Shown here: positions 25,660-34,700 of the stretch, piece after piece
How positions within the stretch are numbered: the first letter of the stretch is position 1
Layout of the letters: each line of letters opens with the position of its first letter
NCBI GenBank assembly: GCA_910577845.1
Contig: CAJTNA010000010.1
Span: 1-41,573, forward strand
Direction: 5' to 3'
Source of the DNA: an uncultured Christensenella sp.
GTDB taxonomy: Bacteria > Bacillota > Clostridia > Christensenellales > UBA3700
DNA length: 41,573 nucleotides
Made by a program: the position numbers and the translations under genes
The notes under the pieces: model-generated
What the model was told of the DNA's origin: nothing
The model's database searches: none
What the model saw: only the letters and a program-made list of their open reading frames with translations

Positions 25660-26115
25660 TTAGGGGTTCAAAATTTCGTATAAATTGTAAATTTCCTTGT
25701 TTTTATCTTTGGCGGTATTTAGTAGTTTATCAAAAAGTATAACTCTTCTATCAAAAAAGCAAAAAAGTTTGTCAGAGTTATCAATAATATAATTGCCTTG
25801 CAAAACTATATTATCATTTGTTAGTTTCTCTTGCAATGGATAATATGTGTAATTAAAATCATATAAAGGATGTTCCTTTCTACTTAAATATTCTTTGTAG
25901 TTGTTTACTAAAACAGATACTTTTAAGTCGGGATAAATCTTTTTTAAAATAAGCATAGCGTCAACAATCATATAATCAAAATTGCTAAGCGTTCCAATTA
26001 AGAAATGTTTATAACCATTTTTATATGCGTCTTCTAACAAATAAATTAATATTGTTGGTGAAATAAGAATATCTTTAATATCTTGTTGTCCTATAATAGA
26101 AAGTGTTTTGTTCAT
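25660..26115 (-). CDS. SLOG-fold protein resembling DUF1273/YpsA, 151 aa
   Basis: Probable nucleotide- or nucleotide-derivative-binding Rossmann-like protein of the SLOG superfamily. Matches to the DUF1273 pattern: a helix then GYKHFLIGTLSNFDYMIVDA, then LKKIYPDLKVSVLV, then NYIIDNSDKLFCFFD, and a last helix AKDKNKEIYNLYE. The usual N-terminal GHR motif is replaced by GQQD, so ligand binding may differ. The link rests on pattern memory and is moderate. AAGGAGAAAT precedes the ATG on the minus strand. It is divergent from an XRE regulator with dyad sites between. SLOG proteins occur in anti-phage systems, but no effector is fused here. Confidence 0.6.
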   Translation of the reverse strand: MNKTLSIIGQQDIKDILISPTILIYLLEDAYKNGYKHFLIGTLSNFDYMIVDAMLILKKIYPDLKVSVLVNNYKEYLSRKEHPLYDFNYTYYPLQEKLTNDNIVLQGNYIIDNSDKLFCFFDRRVILFDKLLNTAKDKNKEIYNLYEILNP

Positions 26116-26250
26116 AATTTCTCCTTGAAAACGTTTTTAAGATATGCTGTACAATGAAAATAAAACAATTGATTTTGAAAATGATAGCTTATATGATTTT
26201 AACAAATTTGAATATGAAAATAACTGAATAAATATAATTATTACATATTA

Positions 26251-26299
26251 TATCGCATAATATACGATTTTGGTTTATTTTCTCACTCATTATGCGATA
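26251..26299. promoter_or_regulatory. Paired operator sites between the SLOG and XRE genes
   Basis: TATCGCATAAT (26251-26261) and its exact complement ATTATGCGATA (26289-26299) form an 11-bp inverted repeat 27 bases apart. The right copy overlaps the XRE gene's likely -10 (GATAAT, 26296-26301). This fits repression of both divergent genes by the XRE protein. Confidence 0.65.
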
Positions 26300-26307
26300 A
26301 TTCAATT

Positions 26308-26553
26308 ATGGCAGAGTTAAACATTAACAAAATTGAGTTAAAAATGATTCAACAACGATTGCGAGAAGCAATCAAGCAAAGTGGTATGCAACAAAAGGAA
26401 ATTGCAGCCAAATTAGGCGTTTCTCCACAAACAATATCAAAGTATATGAAAAATGATATTTTTCCAGCATTAGATACATTTGCAAATCTTTGTATTTTAC
26501 TTGATATTTCGTCTGATGATATTCTTGGAATTACTGAAAACACAAATTATTGA
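26308..26553 (+). CDS. XRE-family (HTH_3) regulator, 81 aa
   Basis: Cro/CI-type DNA-binding protein: a helix-turn-helix at about residues 29-50 (QKEIAAKLGVSPQTISKYMK), then a short C-terminal segment with no sensor domain. There is no Shine-Dalgarno site. The likely -10 (GATAAT) ends 6 bases before the ATG, suggesting a leaderless mRNA like that of the other XRE gene at 11753. It pairs divergently with the SLOG gene, and each ends in an almost identical hairpin, so the two behave as one cassette. Confidence 0.85.
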   Translation: MAELNINKIELKMIQQRLREAIKQSGMQQKEIAAKLGVSPQTISKYMKNDIFPALDTFANLCILLDISSDDILGITENTNY

Positions 26554-26582
26554 TAATATAAAAACAAATAAAACAATAATCA

Positions 26583-26614
26583 AAAAATGATGCACTCGTG
26601 CATCATTTTTTTGT
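26583..26614 (+). terminator. Terminator of the XRE gene, twin copy B
   Basis: Same ATGATGCAC/GTGCATCAT stem as 25624-25651, loop TC, A-run before and T-run after. 30 bases past the XRE stop. Confidence 0.85.
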
Positions 26615-26813
26615 TATAAAATATTTAGTAAAAATAATAAGTATTTATTTTAATTATAAAAAGTTTATGTATTAATAACAATTAGAATATTGTTAAATAA
26701 TTAATTGATTGTTTATTTTTCCAGTTAAGATTTATAGTTTTAAACTATAAACCAATTACAAATAAAATATAACTATACGTATTTAATACACAAAAATATT
26801 GCAAAGTGGTAAT
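26615..26813. other. AT-rich region before the invertible element
   Basis: No gene. A perfect A/T palindrome (26731-26751, 10-bp arms around one base) is the only clear structure. If the element at 26814-26986 flips, its promoter would fire leftward into this stretch and meet the XRE terminator. Confidence 0.4.
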
Positions 26814-26845
26814 AATCTGTCAAATAATGTATACTTTTATTGACA
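26814..26845 (+). repeat. Candidate inverton 1, left inverted repeat (32 bp)
   Basis: Matches the reverse complement of 26955-26986 at 31 of 32 positions; the one mismatch is at position 26 of the arm. The arm contains GTATAC and itself begins and ends with TGTCAA/TTGACA-type ends. Confidence 0.85.
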
Positions 26846-26853
26846 AATTTCAA

Positions 26854-26883
26854 TTGACACAAAGTATACAAAAGGTGTATAAT
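26854..26883 (+). promoter_or_regulatory. Promoter inside candidate inverton 1, facing the GT80 gene
   Basis: Consensus TTGACA (26854-26859), 18 bases, TATAAT (26878-26883). It points right, toward the lipoprotein at 27132, so the present state reads as ON. A GTATAC core also sits in its spacer (26864-26869), a possible operator. Confidence 0.8.
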
Positions 26884-26954
26884 ATATTTATCAAAACTAT
26901 ATAATTATTACATAAATATTACAATTTTTTATCAAAATTGTTGCTAAAATAAAG

Positions 26955-26986
26955 TGTCAAAAAAAGTATACATTATTTGACAGATT
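26955..26986 (-). repeat. Candidate inverton 1, right inverted repeat (32 bp)
   Basis: Partner of 26814-26845, with 109 bases between the arms. Transcription from the internal promoter passes through it into the leader of the lipoprotein gene. Confidence 0.85.
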
Positions 26987-27131
26987 GTACACATTTTGAG
27001 TATTATTATATGATTTTATAGGTAATAAAATTGTATTTTGGAAAATTATATGCGTATTGAATTAGTTTTTACATAACTGCATATACTATTTTTTGAAAAA
27101 GAAGAAATTATAAAATACAAAAGGAGAGTCT

Positions 27132-28793
27132 ATGACAAAAAAGGGTAAAATTTTTATTAGCATATTGCTTTGTGTAGTGCTACTTGCGACAGTATTTGCA
27201 TTAGTAGGTTGTGAAAAGCCAGTTAACGAACAAATGTCACTATATGAGATTAAAAAATATGGTAGCGATTATGCTGTTTCATCTTTGACACCTGAAATTT
27301 TTTCAGTAAAAGACAATAAAGTGACTGCTATAGCTGTTGGTGAAGGAAAGTTATTGGTAAATTGTTTGAAAGATAATACTCAAAAAGAGGTTAATGTTAC
27401 TGTTAAAGCTGAATATCCATATGGAATGCAAATAAAAAATTATAACAATGATAAGATTGAAAATTTTATAGATAACAAGTTTGCTTTTATAGTTACAGCC
27501 GAAGATGGAGTTGTAATCAAAGATAATGAAATAACACTTGCAAAAAATCAAGGAATTTATTCTTATGGTGAGCATAAAATAAGTGTTACAAAAGATAATA
27601 ATACTAGAACTTTTGCTGTTAATATTTTACCTCCAACAAAAACTGATGGAAAAACTTATGATATAATTGCTACTTATGCAACATTGCCAACTTTATATGC
27701 TGGACTAAATCTTGTAGCAAATGACAATGAAAAATTTATTTGGTTTGGTAGGTCGGGAACCTTATCTGAAGATATTTTAAAAAGCAATTCAAATATCACC
27801 CTATCAAAGCATATTGGTGATTCTACAAAATTAGCAATTGATGTAGTTAATGAAATAAAAAATTATTGCTATAAGGTAATGAGCAAAGATGCTAATGCAA
27901 AATTTAGATTATATGTTGATGATTTTCGTCATTGGATAGAAATTAGTACTTTTGCAGAAATGGGTTTACAAGACGATAGATATGAAGTATATTATTGTTC
28001 TGACGGAACATACACATACACTAAAGCGTATTCATATCGGAATGGTCCTTACTCAATATTTGAAAATGTTATTGAATCACGTAATGATATGATTAAATCT
28101 GCAAATTCAAATGCTTATGCTAATGATTTGAATGATTCCTATTTGAATAATGGTGCCTATACTCAAATGGATTTCTATGATGACTTTATTTTAGTTGGTG
28201 CTCAAAAAGACAATATTTATTATTGGGCACAATATCCAGAATATTGTACTTCCACTGATGAAAAAATTCAAGGAATATTCTATGAAGCAATTGATAAAAA
28301 ATTGCCAGAGCTTATGTATAAGTCTTTAACAGAAAAACAAAAAAAATACTTTTTAAGTTTAATCAATTTTGATAAGGAGACTTTTGACAAAGAGTATTTT
28401 AATGCAGAAAATGATAAGCCATATTTGATTGTTACTGGAACAAATCCATATACTACAAATACCTATCGTTATATTGAAATTGTGTCTCAAAAATATGGTC
28501 AACAATATAATATCGTATTTAAACCTCATCCATCTGCAATACCAGTAGGTGAAGACCTTGCGAAATTAGATATGTTAGGTGTAAAAGTATTGCCAGGTAA
28601 ATTGCCAATGGAAGCATTGCTTTGGGTATACCCTGACTACAAAGTTGGTGGTTATAATAGCTCTCTGTATATGTCAGCACCACAAGGAAATACATTATTC
28701 TTTTTTGCTGAGAATAAGGATGCATTAAGCTCTCCACTAAAAGAATTGTACAATGCTTTATTTAGTAACGCAGAGTTTATAACTTTAACTTAA
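27132..28793 (+). CDS. Surface lipoprotein with Big_2-like domain and GT80-type sialyltransferase domain
   Basis: Predicted lipid-anchored glycosyltransferase acting outside the membrane. The signal peptide ends in lipobox LVGC (Cys27). Residues 35-92 resemble a bacterial Ig-like (Big_2) domain. From about 175 the sequence follows GT80 sialyltransferases: LYVDDF (Asp263, likely base), YCSDGTYTY in place of the DDGS region, the HP motif FKPHP (His466), LPMEALL (Glu494) and KVGGYNSSLY (Ser510/511). These match the Asp/His/Glu/Ser set known in Pasteurella PmST1. An Ig-like domain before GT80 is also known in Photobacterium enzymes. No CMP-sialate genes are nearby, so donor and acceptor are unknown. 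AAGGAGAG precedes the ATG; the leader is about 240 bases. Confidence 0.72.
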   Translation: MTKKGKIFISILLCVVLLATVFALVGCEKPVNEQMSLYEIKKYGSDYAVSSLTPEIFSVKDNKVTAIAVGEGKLLVNCLKDNTQKEVNVTVKAEYPYGMQIKNYNNDKIENFIDNKFAFIVTAEDGVVIKDNEITLAKNQGIYSYGEHKISVTKDNNTRTFAVNILPPTKTDGKTYDIIATYATLPTLYAGLNLVANDNEKFIWFGRSGTLSEDILKSNSNITLSKHIGDSTKLAIDVVNEIKNYCYKVMSKDANAKFRLYVDDFRHWIEISTFAEMGLQDDRYEVYYCSDGTYTYTKAYSYRNGPYSIFENVIESRNDMIKSANSNAYANDLNDSYLNNGAYTQMDFYDDFILVGAQKDNIYYWAQYPEYCTSTDEKIQGIFYEAIDKKLPELMYKSLTEKQKKYFLSLINFDKETFDKEYFNAENDKPYLIVTGTNPYTTNTYRYIEIVSQKYGQQYNIVFKPHPSAIPVGEDLAKLDMLGVKVLPGKLPMEALLWVYPDYKVGGYNSSLYMSAPQGNTLFFFAENKDALSSPLKELYNALFSNAEFITLT

Positions 28794-28870
28794 TTTTTCT
28801 AGATAAGCAAGATTTTATAAGGTGATTCTTTTTGTAATATAGCAATTTCGAAGATATTAATTATACAATA

Positions 28871-28910
28871 AAGCAAAGGTGAGGAAGATTTGTGCCTCAC
28901 CTTTGTTTAC
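28871..28910 (+). terminator. Terminator after the GT80 lipoprotein gene
   Basis: An 11-bp stem CAAAGGTGAGG/CCTCACCTTTG (28874-28884 with 28895-28905), 10-base loop, then TTT. It also lies between convergent genes and could serve both. Confidence 0.8.
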
Positions 28911-28988
28911 ATATTTTTTAATTTTTTGTAAAATATTATATTATATTTAAATGAAAGAGATAATTCTTTTATATACAATTAATTTTTA

Positions 28989-29693
28989 TTAACTACCTAT
29001 TACATTGCTGACTTTGTCGGCTTTAATGCCTTTTTGTTTGTAAAATTCCAATATTCTTGGTAAGGCTTCGGCGGTGCATTTGGTTGGGTGCATTAGTACT
29101 AGGTCACCATAGGATATCTTTTTGGTTGCTCGCTCAAAAATTAAGTCAGTGTTTTTATCTCGCCAGTCAATTGTGTCTTTTGACCACATTATTGTTTGGT
29201 AGCCTAAGTTATTTGCGGCTTTTAATGTGTCTTGTGAAAATGCACCAGATGGTGGAGCAAATAGGTTCATTTTGTAACCTATCGTTTTTTCAACTATATT
29301 ATGACACATTGATATTTCTCGCAAATTTGCTTCCATATCCAATTTGTCTTGGTCTTTATGTAAATAGCCGTGGTTTGCTATCTCGTGTCCACGATTACAA
29401 ATTTCTTTTAACATATTATCATTTTTAGCAACCCAAGAACCACCTACAAAGAAGGTGGTTTTTACTTCATATTTATCTAGAGTATCTAACATTTCTGGCA
29501 AATATTCCTCACCCCAATAAACATTTATCATTAATGATACACTGCTATTTAAGCCGTTACCTTTATAGATTGGTTTTGGTGTTGCACTTGCCGTAATTGC
29601 AAGCGGTGAGCAACAAATTGCAAGCACAGATAGACTAACTAAAACGATTGCGATAATACTATTTGTTAAAAAATCTTTATGTTTCATACGCAC
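28989..29693 (-). CDS. ylxY: Polysaccharide deacetylase-fold protein, YlxY-like
   Basis: NodB-fold protein of 234 residues with an N-terminal membrane segment (about 10-36), so exported or anchored. The NodB metal motif HxxxH is present (His108, His112), but the first motif TFDDG, which supplies the catalytic Asp, is replaced by INVYWG (56-61). That substitution (INVxWGxEYLP) is, as I recall it, typical of Bacillus YlxY, so it marks the subfamily and not recent decay. Deacetylase activity is doubtful. In B. subtilis the order is rpsO-pnpA-ylxY-mlpA; here it sits beside the M16 gene but on the opposite strand. Confidence 0.82.
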   Translation of the reverse strand: MRMKHKDFLTNSIIAIVLVSLSVLAICCSPLAITASATPKPIYKGNGLNSSVSLMINVYWGEEYLPEMLDTLDKYEVKTTFFVGGSWVAKNDNMLKEICNRGHEIANHGYLHKDQDKLDMEANLREISMCHNIVEKTIGYKMNLFAPPSGAFSQDTLKAANNLGYQTIMWSKDTIDWRDKNTDLIFERATKKISYGDLVLMHPTKCTAEALPRILEFYKQKGIKADKVSNVIGS

Positions 29694-30067
29694 CTCAACT
29701 AATTATATGCAAAGCAGGTTAAAATAAGACTAAAAAGTTCATACTTTTGTATTGAGAGAAAATTATTAAATATATATTTTTTATAAAAGTAGTTTGTGAA
29801 AAAATGTCTTAATTGCAGTGACTTTAAAATTATTTAAGGATATAATTTGATGTATTGTTAAATGTCAACTTTTGTCGAATAAAAGTAATTGTAAATAAAT
29901 TTATTTATAATTTGCAAATTTGATATAAAATTGTGGCAGTTTACTATTAGTAAAATATATTTTTTAGTGAATAAAACTTTACTTATTAATAAAATTAATG
30001 TATAATTATAATGTATTAATATTTCGATTTATGAGTTTACATAAAGTTAATTAGTGGGGATTGAGGT
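29694..30067. other. Divergent intergenic region between ylxY and the M16 gene
   Basis: AT-rich, no gene. A good promoter for the M16 gene is present: TTTACT (29978-29983), 17 bases, TATAAT (30001-30006). I could not place the ylxY promoter with confidence. Confidence 0.55.
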
Positions 30068-31327
30068 TTGGATAATAGAATATTTCAATTTAATAGCGGT
30101 TTAAAATTAATTCATAAACAAATGCAAGGAGTGCGTTCGGTTGCTATTGGCGTAATGTTTGCTGTAGGTAGCTTTTCAGAAAACGCAAGTAATAATGGTA
30201 TCTCACATTTTATAGAGCATATGATGTTCAAAGGCACAAAAAAGCGTTCCGCCTTTGATATCGTTTGTGAAATTGATGGTTTAGGAGCACAAATAAATGC
30301 ATATACATCAAAACAATCTACTTGTTACTACACTATTAGTGTAGACGATTATGCTGAGAATTGTATGGAAATAATGAGTGACTTTCTATTCAATTCCACC
30401 TTTGACCAAACGGAAATGGATAAGGAAAAAGGCGTTGTTTTGGAAGAGATTGCAATGAGTGAGGATACTCCAGACGATTTGTGTATGGAAAACCTTGCAA
30501 GCAGTTATTTTAAAGGCTGTAATCTTGGCTATACCATTTTAGGTGATGCGGAAAATATTCGCAACTTTAAAACAAGCGATTTGCAACAATATGTACAAGA
30601 CAAATATAGTGCAAACAATATGGTAGTTTCTGTTGTGGGTAATATCTCACAAGAAAGAGCTGTTGAACTAGTAGGCAAATACTTTGATACAAACTCATTT
30701 AAGGGTGGATACAAAATGGAAAAGGTTAAACACACACCTAAGTGTGATAGTGTAGTTACCATTAAACCGCTTGAGCAGTCAAACATTGCAGTTGCTTTCC
30801 CTTGTCTTGAGTTTGGTGCGGAAAATTATATGTCTTTGCTTGCGTTAAATTCCGCTTTTGGTGGTGGAATGAGTTCCCGCCTGTTCCAAGAGGTAAGAGA
30901 GAAAAGTGGACTTGCGTATAATGTATACTCATATCCGTCTGCATACTATGGTGATGGTGTATTTTCAATATATTTGGGTACTAATCCAAAAACTACTCAA
31001 AAAGCATTGAGTAGTATTAAAGAGCAAATAATCAAGCTGAAAAAAACTGGGCTTGCAGAGGATGAACTTGCAAGAGTGAAAAAGCAATTAAAAGGCAATT
31101 ACGCTTTATCTCAAGAGAGTTCTTCAGCATTAATGAGAGTGTATGGCAGAAATGCTTTATTCTTGAATGAATATTTTGATTTTGACAAAAAGATTGCTGA
31201 AATTGATATGATTAGCAATGATAGCGTAATGGATATTATCAATTACATTTTTGATTTTGATAAAGTTGTTACAAGTTATGTAGGTAAAGAAATCCACTTT
31301 AATCCTCTTGACATTATTAGAGGGTAA
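30068..31327 (+). CDS. M16-family zinc protease, MlpA/YmxG-like
   Basis: Cytoplasmic insulinase-family metallopeptidase of 419 residues. The inverted zinc motif HxxEH is at 47-51 (HFIEH), with the third ligand Glu in VVLEEIAM near 126-127. The second half-domain starts near 215, and its conserved RxxY-type region is visible in SSRLFQEVREKSGLAYNVYS. The start is TTG at 30068, chosen because GGGGATTGAGG lies just upstream and the motif distance fits the family. It corresponds to mlpA in the B. subtilis pnpA-ylxY-mlpA cluster and has its own promoter here. Confidence 0.9.
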   Translation: MDNRIFQFNSGLKLIHKQMQGVRSVAIGVMFAVGSFSENASNNGISHFIEHMMFKGTKKRSAFDIVCEIDGLGAQINAYTSKQSTCYYTISVDDYAENCMEIMSDFLFNSTFDQTEMDKEKGVVLEEIAMSEDTPDDLCMENLASSYFKGCNLGYTILGDAENIRNFKTSDLQQYVQDKYSANNMVVSVVGNISQERAVELVGKYFDTNSFKGGYKMEKVKHTPKCDSVVTIKPLEQSNIAVAFPCLEFGAENYMSLLALNSAFGGGMSSRLFQEVREKSGLAYNVYSYPSAYYGDGVFSIYLGTNPKTTQKALSSIKEQIIKLKKTGLAEDELARVKKQLKGNYALSQESSSALMRVYGRNALFLNEYFDFDKKIAEIDMISNDSVMDIINYIFDFDKVVTSYVGKEIHFNPLDIIRG

Positions 31328-31381
31328 CTGTACTTGCTAAGGAATGAGGTTGATACAATTAGTTAATATATAAGGTGTGAT

Positions 31382-31744
31382 ATGGATAAATTAGACGAAA
31401 TTTTTATGATGCAAAAAGCGTTCCAAGACGATTTGATTAAAAATAGGCATTTAGAGGAAATTAAGCCAAACGAGTGGATTCAAAAGCAAACTCTTGCTAT
31501 GATTAGCGAACTTGCTGAAGTGCTAGACGAGGTAAACTTTAAATGGTGGAAAAATGAAAAGCCTATCAATGAGGATGCTGTAAAAGAGGAACTTGTGGAT
31601 ATTTTGCACTTTTTTGTGAGTATGTGCTTAAGTTACGGAATGACAGCAGAGGAATTGCACGCCATATATCTTAAGAAAAATAAAGAGAATTTTGACAGAC
31701 AATATGGAAAATCTTTAAAACAAGGATATGAATTGAAAAAATAA
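31382..31744 (+). CDS. dUTPase_2-like all-alpha NTP pyrophosphatase
   Basis: Small helical nucleotide pyrophosphatase of 120 residues, probably removing dUTP or a similar nucleotide. Metal-binding acidic motifs are visible in MISELAEVLDE (near 40-50) and EELVDILHF (near 70-78), and FKWWKN between them is typical of the dimeric dUTPase_2/MazG-like group. It is shorter than many dUTPase_2 members. AAGGTG precedes the ATG. It lies between the M16 gene and ftsK, spaced 54 and 40 bases. MazG-like activity on other nucleotides cannot be excluded. Confidence 0.75.
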   Translation: MDKLDEIFMMQKAFQDDLIKNRHLEEIKPNEWIQKQTLAMISELAEVLDEVNFKWWKNEKPINEDAVKEELVDILHFFVSMCLSYGMTAEELHAIYLKKNKENFDRQYGKSLKQGYELKK

Positions 31745-31784
31745 TTTATTGGCTTTTTAAACTTTTAGGAGTTTGTGAGGGGTT

Positions 31785-34700
31785 ATGTCTAAAAAAGATA
31801 AAGAAAAAGGAAGAAATGACCATATAATAGAGGGCAGTATAATGCTTGGTATTGGTGTAGTTTTTATGCTGATACTGGTTGGTGCGTTTGGCAAGGCGGG
31901 GGACGCAGTTACTAACTTTTTTGTTGGCGTGTTCGGCTATGCTAGTTATGCTTACTTTTTGGCTCTTATTATATTTGGTATTTTGGATATATGCAAAGTA
32001 AAAAGACCTAAAATAAAAATTTTAAGATTGTTATCTTTAGTTATGTTTTTTGCATTAGTGATAGCACTTTTGCATTGTGTTTCATCATCTCAACTTACAG
32101 AGGGTGGATATGGTAAATATTTAGGTGAAGTTTACAATAAACACAGCACTGCTGGTGGTGTGCTTGCTGGTATATTTTTATATCCTTTATTACTTGTTGA
32201 CTATTTGGGAATTGTAATTTGCAGTTTGCTTGCTATTGGTTTTGGTGGTGTGTTTGTATTTTATGACAATATTATTGCTCGTTTTGAAAATAGAGGTGAA
32301 AGCAGAGAGCCAGCAACTATGGTAAACTTTGGCGGAGCTAATGGCATAAGCGAAGTTGAGATTATCAATAATGATATGGTGGTAGAAGATGTGCAAAAAG
32401 GTAAAAAAGCACGTGATAATACCTCAAATGAGTACATTACTTTGGACGAAGCAAGCACTACTAAAGTTGATTTTGGTATGTTTGATAAAAACTATAGCAT
32501 TGAAAATAGAGAAAGTGTACAAGTTGAGGAGAAAAAGAGTAGCTTTGATACGGCTTATGAGATTTTGTATGGCTTGGACAAGCAAGATGATAGCGAGCCT
32601 ATTATTGAAAAGTCAAATGTGGATATTGGTGATAAGTCTGATTATTTAAGCTATACAAATGACTATCGCAAAAAGCAGATTATTGATGGCTTGTCAGAGG
32701 ATAAGACTTTTGGTAAAGATAGTAATAAAAGTGTTTTTGAGGACAATATATTTACAAAGCGAGAAAATAACGATATTTTTACAAATAAATCTTTTGAGAA
32801 CAAAATTGAGGATAAGGCAGAATTTAGCAAAATAGAAAGCGTTCCAGAAAGTGTAGAAAAGCAAGAGGAAACAGAAAAACTTTCCAAATATGAGGAATTT
32901 ATAAGAAAGAATAATCAAGGCGTTAGAGAGCAAAAAGTTGAGCAAAGTATCCCTCAAAAACCTATCCAACAAAAAGAAAAGATAACAGAGGTTAGTTTTG
33001 AGCATAAGCAAGACAGAGAATTGGAGAAAGAAGAGGATAAATTTAATGCCAATGTTTATGAGGAGAACGCCGAGGTTAAATCTACCTTTGAGACATCAAG
33101 CAAGTATGATGATATGCCAGTTGAGGACAAGACTGCTACTCATAAGGAAATTGAAGGCTTTGAGCATTTGTTGAAACATCAAAAAGAGGAGCGTCAAAGG
33201 AAAGAAAATGAAATTGTTGAAAAACGTCATAATTTAACTTCAGATTACGAAGATGAAGAGGACTTTAATGCTCAGCAAGAGAGAAAACGCAAGGAGAGAA
33301 GTGATAAAGGTGGTGTGCATAACACAAGCAAAGTTGCAGAGGTTGATACAGAGCAAATTATACAATCAACACCAGTAACACCAACTAAACCGATTGAGCA
33401 AGTATTTAGACCAGCACCACAAATTAAAGCTGAACCAAGACCACTTGAGGTAGCAACCGAGAAAGTGACAGATGAGGTTAAAAGGGAAAAGACAAAAATC
33501 AAACTTGCACCTTATAAATATCCGCCAGTTTCCTTGCTTAAAGATTACGAATGTAAGCCAGCTGGTAGTGAGAATTTTGACGACAAGATTGAAATTTTGG
33601 AAACAACATTGTCTGAGTTTGGTATAGATGCTAAAGTTAATAATGTTGTTACAGGACCAACTTTCTCAAGACTAGAGCTTGTAATGCCAAAAGGTATTCC
33701 AGTAAAAAGAGTACTAAGCTATGTTGACGATATTGCAATGTGCTTAGAAGTAAAAAGTGTAAGATGTCAAATTCCTATCCCTGGTAAAAATGCGTTTGGT
33801 GTAGAAATACCAAACAATGTGAGGGGTAAAGTTGGCTTAAAATCTGTAATTGAATCAGATATATTTACTAATAACAAACAAAAATTATCTTTTGCAGTAG
33901 GTCAAAATTGTGACGGCGAAAACTATGTTGCAGACTTAGCTGCAATGCCTCACTTGCTAATTGCGGGTGCAACTGGTGCGGGTAAATCAGTATGCTTAAA
34001 CTCTTTGATAGTGTCTTTGATATACAAATATACTCCATCAGAATTAAAATTCTTATTAGTTGACCCTAAGCAAGTTGAGCTAAATATGTATAATAGAATA
34101 CCTCATATGTTGATACCAGAGGCAGTAAGTGATAAGGATAAAACACTTAATTTGCTTGATTGGGCTATTGAGGAAATGGAAATGCGTTATACCTTGTTTA
34201 AGGACAAAAGGGTACAAAAAATCACCGATTACAACGCAACTATTGACCCTAAGAAAGAGGAAAAATTGCCATATATCGTTATTATCATTGATGAGGTTGG
34301 CGACTTTATGGTGGTTATGAAAAAGGAACTTGAGGAAAGAATTGTTCGTCTTACTCAAAAAGCCAGAGCTGCAGGTATACATTTGATTTTGGCTACTCAA
34401 AGACCATCTGTAGATGTCATTACTGGTATAATCAAAGCGAACTTGCCAGCACGTATTGCTTTTGCGGTTGCAAGCTTTACTGATAGTAAAACTATACTTG
34501 ACCAAGGTGGAGCGGAAAAACTGCTAAGATATGGTGATATGATTTTCTCTGACGGCGTGCAAGACCCTGCAAGACTGCAAGGTACTTTGATTGAGGGTGA
34601 AGAGGTAAACGCTATATGCGACTATATTCGTGAAAATAATGATTGCTATTTTGACCCAGACATTGAGGAATTTATATTGAATACAAATAACAACACATCT

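Noticed and set aside
29057..29428. Plus-strand frame of 123 codons opposite ylxY
   Set aside because: It lies wholly within the ylxY coding region on the other strand and has no ribosome site or motif.
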